Assembly: GCA_019828565.1 (NCBI GenBank) | Contig: JAHDYR010000011.1 | Span: 186,001-250,000 of the forward strand | Origin: Carpediemonas membranifera | Lineage: Eukaryota > Fornicata | Reading direction: 5' to 3' | Length of the DNA: 64,000 bases | Shown here: positions 58,408 to 64,000 of the stretch, in pieces | Position numbering within the stretch: the first letter of the stretch is position 1 | Layout of the letters: each line of letters opens with the position of its first letter | The notes under the pieces: model-generated | Database searches by the model: none | Told to the model about the DNA's origin: nothing | What the model saw: only the letters and a program-made list of their open reading frames with translations | Translations under genes and position numbers: made by a program

Positions 58408-60429
58408 ATGAAAACGCGTCTTCCTCGGTCTTCCGACTTCTTTCAAAGCGCACTGTTTTCGACCAAGACCACTCCCCGGGTCAATCACGCCAGCGAGCTC
58501 AGCCGTGACCATCCAACGAAGCGGCTGGGAGTTTTGGAGTCCAAACCAACTGCATGTCTTCTCCCAACTTCCCACTTGACGACCATGAAACCTGGTGGGA
58601 ATAAGTTATCAAAGCGGGAAATTAAGCGTGATCTTATGACTATCAACGCTCTTATGGGCAAGAACTGTGAAGTCAGCAGCTACCGCAAGCTGGGCTCCTC
58701 AGCCTCGACCAATACAAGCAATCTCGCCAAGGGACTGGAGGAAGCGTGCAATTCTATGCAAAGACGCATAGAAAGTGACGATTCGCCCACCGATCGCGAT
58801 TCTAACAAGCCATGCACCACCTCGTTCTTCCCCACGTTGTGCGACCTGATTCGTCTCTCTGCAAGCTCTTCAAAGATCCTCCAAGACGTCCCAGGCGATG
58901 TCCCAGGCCTCATCAACCGTGCTATCTTCTCCGTTGCCGAGGCAATGATTACGTATGATTCTTATGACCATTCCCCCGCGACCCTCGATCTTTCCGAGCT
59001 CATGAAAAGTACGCTCGCGTCTACAGAGCCGTTCAACCACAACAAACACATCGCAAAGATGCAGCGGCTGCTCGACAGGGCGCAGCAGTACGTAGAGATA
59101 CTCGAATCCCCCGCTGCCCCCGCCCTTTCCGGCGCCGCGGCCCTCCACAACCTCCCCGACGGCCCTATGCTCGTTCTACTGTACAGATGCGAGACCAAGG
59201 CAGCTTGGTTCTGCATGCGTCGCTTCCCAGCTCTGCTGGCCGCCTCCACGGGAGGAGTCCTCTCAGCAGAGACTGGAACCAATGAGTTCACGGTTGTTTC
59301 CCACAGATTGCTCGTTACAGGCCCTAACGCATGCTTTCAGCACGCTTGTAGTGACATTCCCGAGGACGGAAGCGCCACACTCGTTCGGGGCCTGCCACCA
59401 GTCATGTGTGTCAACCCATTTCCGGTCGAGGATCATCCAGGCTGCGTGTCAGTGTTCGCTACGACGGCCGACGGGCTCTACGCATGGGGTGCCAACCCTA
59501 AAGGGATTCTTGGAGTTGTCACACAGCCGCCTGTGGTCAAAAATCCCCGTAAGATCGAGCTAGATTCACCATATCCGTGTGAACAGATTCTTCGCTCTCA
59601 GTCTGCCACGTTCTTCTTCGTCGGCGGAGAGTGGTTCGCTGCCGGTCAAAATTCAGCCTGCTGTCTCGGAACCAAGTCAACCGAGCCGACCGTCACTCCC
59701 CCCCAACGTATCCACGGATGTCCGCACTCCGTAGCCGGCTTCTACTCGTTCAGTGACAGTGCAGGAAACGGCGTAACATTCGCGATTACCACGAGTCGAA
59801 CTAATCCCGTCATGGCATGTGGGAGCAACGAGCTTGGCCAGCTAGGCGTTGGAACGCAGGAATCGGTGACAGAGTTCAAGTCTGTGGTTCTCCCTCGGCA
59901 TGTTGGGATTACGGAAGTCGCATGTATTAAGATTGCGGGTCGGCTCGCAGTGACAATCTTCTTTTCTGATGACAATAGGTTGTTTGTCTCTGGTCATAAT
60001 CCGGCACATATGATCTTCCCAACAGATTCGGAGTTCCTCATCACGCCTCAGGAAATTCCTTTCGATCTCACTGGCTGTTTTGTCTACCGAAGCCCGCGTA
60101 TCACCGGCCCTCGCCAAGGCATCGTTTACTCAGGTCGAGACGTTGATCAACCATCTCACAACATTATGCATGTGGCGCAGGGGGCGGATACCGGTGATTT
60201 CCAGACCAAGCCGAGTTGCCATGGCCCAGGCTGGGAGGTCTTCGCTATTCCTGCGCAGTTTAACACAGTCGAATTCTTCGGACTCGGGCTCTTTGCCATT
60301 CGTACCCGTCTGGGCGATGAGTTGTGGGATCTGAGTCCGACTGAGGGTCCTGGGGCGCTGTGCTCCATTCACGGCCAGCTCTACATGTCGTCGCAGAGGC
60401 GGGAAGGGATTCCTGCGCCTGACATGTGA
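58408..60429 (+). CDS. RCC1-repeat protein, second paralogue
   Basis: 673 residues. Basic N-terminus, a helical middle (LDRAQQYVEILESPAAPALS, VLLYRCETKAAWFCMRRFPA) and at least four RCC1 blades: GLYAWGANPKGILGV, WFAAGQNSACCLGT, MACGSNELGQLGVGT and RLFVSGHNPAHM. Same overall plan as the protein at 44346-46052. The start may be further upstream: an exon at 58329 (ATGGCCG) could join by a 70-bp intron to TC-ATG at 58406, adding three residues and bringing the start next to the promoter motif. Another in-frame Met lies at 58585. Function unknown; blade scaffolds of this type are common in protists. Confidence 0.78.
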   Translation: MKTRLPRSSDFFQSALFSTKTTPRVNHASELSRDHPTKRLGVLESKPTACLLPTSHLTTMKPGGNKLSKREIKRDLMTINALMGKNCEVSSYRKLGSSASTNTSNLAKGLEEACNSMQRRIESDDSPTDRDSNKPCTTSFFPTLCDLIRLSASSSKILQDVPGDVPGLINRAIFSVAEAMITYDSYDHSPATLDLSELMKSTLASTEPFNHNKHIAKMQRLLDRAQQYVEILESPAAPALSGAAALHNLPDGPMLVLLYRCETKAAWFCMRRFPALLAASTGGVLSAETGTNEFTVVSHRLLVTGPNACFQHACSDIPEDGSATLVRGLPPVMCVNPFPVEDHPGCVSVFATTADGLYAWGANPKGILGVVTQPPVVKNPRKIELDSPYPCEQILRSQSATFFFVGGEWFAAGQNSACCLGTKSTEPTVTPPQRIHGCPHSVAGFYSFSDSAGNGVTFAITTSRTNPVMACGSNELGQLGVGTQESVTEFKSVVLPRHVGITEVACIKIAGRLAVTIFFSDDNRLFVSGHNPAHMIFPTDSEFLITPQEIPFDLTGCFVYRSPRITGPRQGIVYSGRDVDQPSHNIMHVAQGADTGDFQTKPSCHGPGWEVFAIPAQFNTVEFFGLGLFAIRTRLGDELWDLSPTEGPGALCSIHGQLYMSSQRREGIPAPDM

Positions 60430-60716
60430 ATGGGGTGCGTGCGTTGTGTTTGAAGGATTTATTTTTGCTTTTATTATCGCAGTAAACGCGTTCGTTGTCT
60501 TGATAGGTCGTGGGTGGATATCGAGCGTGGGTCTGAACGGAACAACGAGAATTAGTAATGATGCTGTGCCAGGATACCAAGGCGTCGTCGAGACGAACAA
60601 TTGAACGTAATATCGGGTGAGTTTGCCAAGTCTCGACCGAAGAGAAAAAACAAACAAGCTTCGTAGGTCGACTCAACCGCCGACTCAACTCATACCATCA
60701 CAATTCAATCATTTAC
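60430..60716. other. Convergent 3' region
   Basis: 287 bp between two convergent genes. No gene seen. It contains GGTCGACTCAACCGCCGACTC, one of the GACTC clusters, here between 3' ends, so that cluster type is not limited to promoters. Confidence 0.4.
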
Positions 60717-63350
60717 TCAAAGGAGAAGGATCTTCACAAGCTTGGCGACATCGATACCGACGCCGAAGACGTTGCTGCTCTCGACATCCTCGACAAGGTC
60801 GATGACGTCATCAGCAATGTCGATGCCGTGGATGACGATCTTCACCAGCTTCTCCCACCAGCTCACGGAGGCGCCCGTAAGGTCACCGACGAGCTTGAGG
60901 ATAAGATCGGCGAGCTCCTCGAGCTGGCAGTCGCTGACGAGCGCCTTAAACTCATCCATGGCGTTGGCGATGTCCTTGACGGCGTCCTTGTAATCGTTCG
61001 ACTTGTGAGCGTCGTAGGCCTCAACGAGGTCGTTCCAGACGGTCTGGCCGTCGTGCTTGCACTGGTGGACGTTGGGCAGGATGAGGTTGAGGCCCTGGAC
61101 GGCGCCCTGGAGGAGGAGGCACCACTCGTCGTTGTCACAGTTCGTGTCGAGGTCGGACTTAATGACACTCATGATCGAGCCGAGAGTCTGGCCGAAGGCG
61201 GCGTAGTCGCCGTTCTTGAAGTTCGCGGCGGCGGACTGGAGGTCCTCGAAGATGTTGATGCCAGCGACGAGGAGCTTGAGGTCACCGGTGACGCCCTCAG
61301 TCTTGCCGAGCTTGAAGAGCTTGGCGAAGTTGTTGAGGTCGTCCTCGAGGTGGGGGATGAGGCAGGTCTTGGAAGCCGAGGCGACGTCCTCGAGGCCGAC
61401 ATTGAAGCTCTTGAGAGCGGCATCCCACTTCTCTTCCTCGATGTACTTGACGCCCTGCTCGAACGCGGTCATGGCCTGCTCGAGGGTCGAGGCGCAGGGG
61501 GCGAAGTCAACGATGGCTTCGCCGACCGCAGAGAGGATTCCCTCAGCGAACTTGCAGCCGCGGGAGGTGCAGCCGATGGAACGGAGAGCAGAGACGACGT
61601 TGCCGAGATCGTAGCCGAAATCCTTGTAGTTGCCCTTCTCGAAAGCCTTGTAGGAATCGTCGATATCGTCAAAGAGGTCGAGACCGCCAATGAGGATCTT
61701 GATCACGCCCTCAACCTCGGAGACCTTGGAGCCCTTGATGTGAGAAGCCTCCTGGTCGAAGAGCTCGGCGAGCTGCTCGATGTGGCAATCGGAGATGCCG
61801 TTGGAGACCTCCTGGAGGCCGTTAGAGAAGTCTTTGATGGTGGCCGACCACTGTTCGGCCTTGGCGGACGCGACACCATTCTTAAACTGGGTAAAAGCGG
61901 AGTCGAAGTCAGACTCGCACGTCTCGAGGTCGGGCAGGACGATGTTGAGGGCCTCGAGGAGGCCGACGACGAGCTGGCAGCCCTCGGACTTGCAGGAGGC
62001 GCCGCGGATCTGGGAGAGGAAGTCACCGATAGCCTGGCCGGCACCGGCGAAGTCGTGGTTGGCGAGGTCCTCAGAGGCCTTGTAGACATCCTGGTAGATG
62101 TCGACGCCCTTGACAATGATCTTGGCGTACTTGCCGATGCCAGAGACGTCGGCCTTGGTGAGGTGGGACGCCTCAGTCTGGATCAGCTGGGCGAGCTCGG
62201 GCAGCTCGCAGTCCTGGACGGCATCGCCGAGCTTGTCGAGGCCAGTGGCGACGTCCTGGATGCCAGTGGCGATGTGGCCGCCAGTGATGGTAGCGAAGCC
62301 GGTCTTGATGTCGTCGTAGCCGTCCTCGAGGTCCTTAGAGCACTTGGAGAGGTCGGGGAAGAAGATGTTGGCGCCGTCGAGGATACCCTCGATGACGATG
62401 CAAGCCTCGGAAGTGCAAGAGGACGCGCGGATCTCGGCTACGATCGTACCGCAAAGAGTGCCGAACTTGACGTAGTCGTGGGCCTCAAGGGCCTTGACAG
62501 CGTCATAGATGTGGTCAGCAATGTCAACATCGTTCACAAGGACCTTGACGGTGCTTCCGAGCTTGATATCAGCGCCGAAAAGCTGCTGGGCCTCGGTGGT
62601 GATCAGGGAAGAGAGGTCGACCAGGCCGCAGTCAGAAGCGGCACCACCGAGGATGCGGAGGCCAGTGGCGAAGGTCGAGACGGCCTCCTGGTACTGGGAG
62701 CGGTCCCACTGGGTCGCGGCGTTCCGGAGCTGAGTGCCAGCCTTCTCGATGTCAGCGACGCAGGGGCTGAAGTCCTTGGCGATTACATCGAGGACGCGGA
62801 GGAGGCCTGCGGCGAGTTGGCAGTCGGTGGAAGTGCACTTGATGAGAGGGAGGAGGTAGCCGACGAGGGTGGAGACATCGGAGGCAAAGCCATCGAGGTT
62901 CTTGCTCTCCCAGTCGTTGTAGAGATTCTCGAGCGTGTGAGCGATGTTCTGACCATCAATGTAGATCTCGAGGCCCTTGTTGAGGTCAACCGTGGCAGTC
63001 TTGAGGAGAGCGGCGAACTGGGTGAAGACGGAGCTGACCTCCTCGAGCTTGCAGTCAGCAATACCGTTGGAGAGATCAGTCAGGGCAGAGGAAAGGTCGG
63101 AAACGGCAGACTCGTAGTTCTTGCGGCCAAAGTCCTTAGCGAAGGTCTCGAAGGCGTCGTAGATGGTGTCCGCATCCTGGATGCAGGTCTGAATGTCGGT
63201 GCTGACGTGGAAATCAGCAAGGACCTTTTCCAGAGCGGCAACGATAGTGTCGATGTCGGCGTTATTAGAAGTGCTCGTTGGGATGGTCATCTGCGAGAAC
63301 ACAGTGGCCAAGAGCGCAAAAACGATAGCAATAGATAGAGAGAGTCTCAT
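60717..63350 (-). CDS. Secreted protein of about 5.5 tandem cysteine-containing domains
   Basis: 877 residues. A signal peptide (MRLSLSIAIVFALLATVFSQ) is followed by repeats of about 145 residues, each helical. Each holds four cysteines at fixed places: one at the unit start (FSPC, LSKC, LETC, FAPC, VHQC), one in a DC-L motif (ADCKLEEV, SDCGLVDL, QDCELPEL, SDCHIEQL, SDCQLEEL), and a close pair in C-T-S-x-x-C. The hydrophobic core IL..G.DI..D is repeated before the pair. The last unit is shorter and ends the protein; there is no GPI or membrane anchor. No family recognised. Probable roles are secretory-granule content or a surface coat. The Met at 63350 starts the signal peptide; the open frame begins at 63425. 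Confidence 0.85.
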   Translation of the reverse strand: MRLSLSIAIVFALLATVFSQMTIPTSTSNNADIDTIVAALEKVLADFHVSTDIQTCIQDADTIYDAFETFAKDFGRKNYESAVSDLSSALTDLSNGIADCKLEEVSSVFTQFAALLKTATVDLNKGLEIYIDGQNIAHTLENLYNDWESKNLDGFASDVSTLVGYLLPLIKCTSTDCQLAAGLLRVLDVIAKDFSPCVADIEKAGTQLRNAATQWDRSQYQEAVSTFATGLRILGGAASDCGLVDLSSLITTEAQQLFGADIKLGSTVKVLVNDVDIADHIYDAVKALEAHDYVKFGTLCGTIVAEIRASSCTSEACIVIEGILDGANIFFPDLSKCSKDLEDGYDDIKTGFATITGGHIATGIQDVATGLDKLGDAVQDCELPELAQLIQTEASHLTKADVSGIGKYAKIIVKGVDIYQDVYKASEDLANHDFAGAGQAIGDFLSQIRGASCKSEGCQLVVGLLEALNIVLPDLETCESDFDSAFTQFKNGVASAKAEQWSATIKDFSNGLQEVSNGISDCHIEQLAELFDQEASHIKGSKVSEVEGVIKILIGGLDLFDDIDDSYKAFEKGNYKDFGYDLGNVVSALRSIGCTSRGCKFAEGILSAVGEAIVDFAPCASTLEQAMTAFEQGVKYIEEEKWDAALKSFNVGLEDVASASKTCLIPHLEDDLNNFAKLFKLGKTEGVTGDLKLLVAGINIFEDLQSAAANFKNGDYAAFGQTLGSIMSVIKSDLDTNCDNDEWCLLLQGAVQGLNLILPNVHQCKHDGQTVWNDLVEAYDAHKSNDYKDAVKDIANAMDEFKALVSDCQLEELADLILKLVGDLTGASVSWWEKLVKIVIHGIDIADDVIDLVEDVESSNVFGVGIDVAKLVKILLL

Positions 63351-63898
63351 AGAACTAACTATCCTTGGAGCTTTTGCTGCTTCGAATGTGTGGCAAAAAT
63401 GCGCAGATGACCGGCAAAGAATCAAAGATCATACGCAATCTGCTGATATGAGCATAGATGCGCGAGATACGCGTAGTCAAGCAAAAGGAGCATGTATCTC
63501 AGAGCATACAGCCGCTCCTGCCCCTGCTCGCTGTCCTCGAAGAGATCTTCTTGATTTACCAGACACGCCCAAATCAATTCAATCAAGACCCAGGTACTTT
63601 ATTATCTGCTCCTCACATAAATGCATTCATGTATAATCACAGAAGTGCCCATTCCAGGTCATGTCATGTCTGCCGTTGACCATCGTTGAATAGACTCTTG
63701 AGTACTTCGACAGTCGGCAGGTTCTACAAGGGGAGAGGCACAGTTTCAATACAATCAGTATTGTGTGCTGTGCATATGCTGTTAATTGCGTCCGTTGCTG
63801 CACCATAAATCATGCCATAATCTGCGCACATGTTTACGATCGATGGACAACACGGTCACGCCACACTGCCCAAGCCAAGCAGATACACCTTGATTCAC
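63351..63898. other. 548-bp gap with no confident gene
   Basis: Plus-strand frames at 63193-63636 and 63458-63679 are open; the latter has a hydrophobic helical stretch (IQPLLPLLAVLEEIFLIYQ) that might be part of a small spliced gene. There is no family match or promoter motif. The rest is AT-rich flank. Confidence 0.35.
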
Positions 63899-64000
63899 TC
63901 ACTTAGTGAAGTCATCACCGCTGATTGGGGGTGAAATGACGAACCAGAGTACCGCAACGATGAACACGATGATGATGATCAGGATGAGGCACAGCAGGAT
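63899..64000 (-). CDS. C-terminal end of a membrane protein (partial)
   Basis: The last 33 codons of a minus-strand gene that enters from the right edge. They encode one strongly hydrophobic segment (about 22 residues, rich in Ile, Leu and Val, ending VAVLWFV) and a short tail ISPPISGDDFTK before the stop. A single helix 12 residues from the C-terminus suits a tail-anchored or type I surface protein. The identity depends on sequence outside the window. Confidence 0.5.
   Translation of the reverse strand: MLLCLILIIIIVFIVAVLWFVISPPISGDDFTK

Noticed and set aside
60828-63338. 836-codon plus-strand frame opposite the secreted repeat protein
   Set aside because: An antisense shadow caused by third-position GC bias; the minus strand has a signal peptide and conserved cysteines.
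1-64000. CRISPR arrays, bacterial operons, insertion sequences, rRNA genes
   Set aside because: None seen. Introns, eukaryotic protein families and spacing make this a nuclear eukaryotic sequence.

Overview
This window is eukaryotic nuclear DNA, densely packed and fairly GC-rich, from a flagellated protist. The best fit is a free-living fornicate metamonad of the Carpediemonas/Kipferlia type. The evidence is: an arginine deiminase of the Giardia type; introns of about 28-60 bp whose 3' ends follow CT-N-AC-(A)CAG, as in Giardia and Trichomonas; an SF-assemblin/giardin protein; an axonemal dynein p28 light chain; and no operons or ribosome binding sites. The assignment is inference; no rRNA or tRNA gene was seen to confirm it. 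Gene spacing is often only 50-250 bp, and several pairs are divergent.

Layout. 1-8.1 kb: a giant coiled-coil protein with three near-identical 849-bp in-frame repeats and a PRC1/MAP65-like tail. 8.1-13.3 kb: an RBM42-like RNA-binding protein, a WD40 protein, a large membrane protein and HUS1. 13.3-19.3 kb: a CK1/TTBK kinase, arginine deiminase, a SKA1-like protein, a three-exon URM1 and a CIBAR-like BAR protein. 19.5-27.4 kb: Timeless/Tof1, PAN3, a secreted biotinidase/vanin-type amidase and a histidine phosphatase. 27.9-34.2 kb: an IQ-motif protein, an Nbp35/NUBP1-like ATPase, a small membrane protein, an aldo-keto reductase and a GNL1 GTPase. 34.2-40.0 kb: the only accessory-looking region, with two decayed Fanzor (eukaryotic TnpB) copies on either side of a PIAS/Siz SUMO ligase, and a perfect 25-bp direct repeat. 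40.0-44.1 kb: a COMM-domain protein, dynein p28, aminopeptidase P and SF-assemblin. 44.3-53 kb: an RCC1-like protein, a short helix-turn-helix-like protein, the N6AMT1/HemK2 methyltransferase, an N-terminal kinesin and MSH2. 53-64 kb: a 1680-residue unrecognised solenoid, a second RCC1-like protein, a secreted protein of about five and a half repeats, and the tail of a membrane protein.

How the genes group. Three encode genome-maintenance factors: HUS1 (checkpoint clamp), Timeless/Tof1 (fork protection) and MSH2 (mismatch repair). A PIAS/Siz ligase and URM1 belong to ubiquitin-like pathways. A second group serves the flagellum and microtubules: dynein p28, SF-assemblin, kinesin, the BAR protein, the SKA1-like protein and the giant coiled coil. 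The rest are housekeeping enzymes.

Two genome-wide signals stand out. First, an octamer GCAGTTTA (either strand) recurs just upstream of start codons, often ending within 5-35 bp of the ATG. Second, at least ten very short introns can be placed because they restore conserved protein sequence; several genes (URM1, HUS1, arginine deiminase, kinesin, p28) are only readable after splicing. Start codons and introns were chosen by eye and have not been checked against transcripts.
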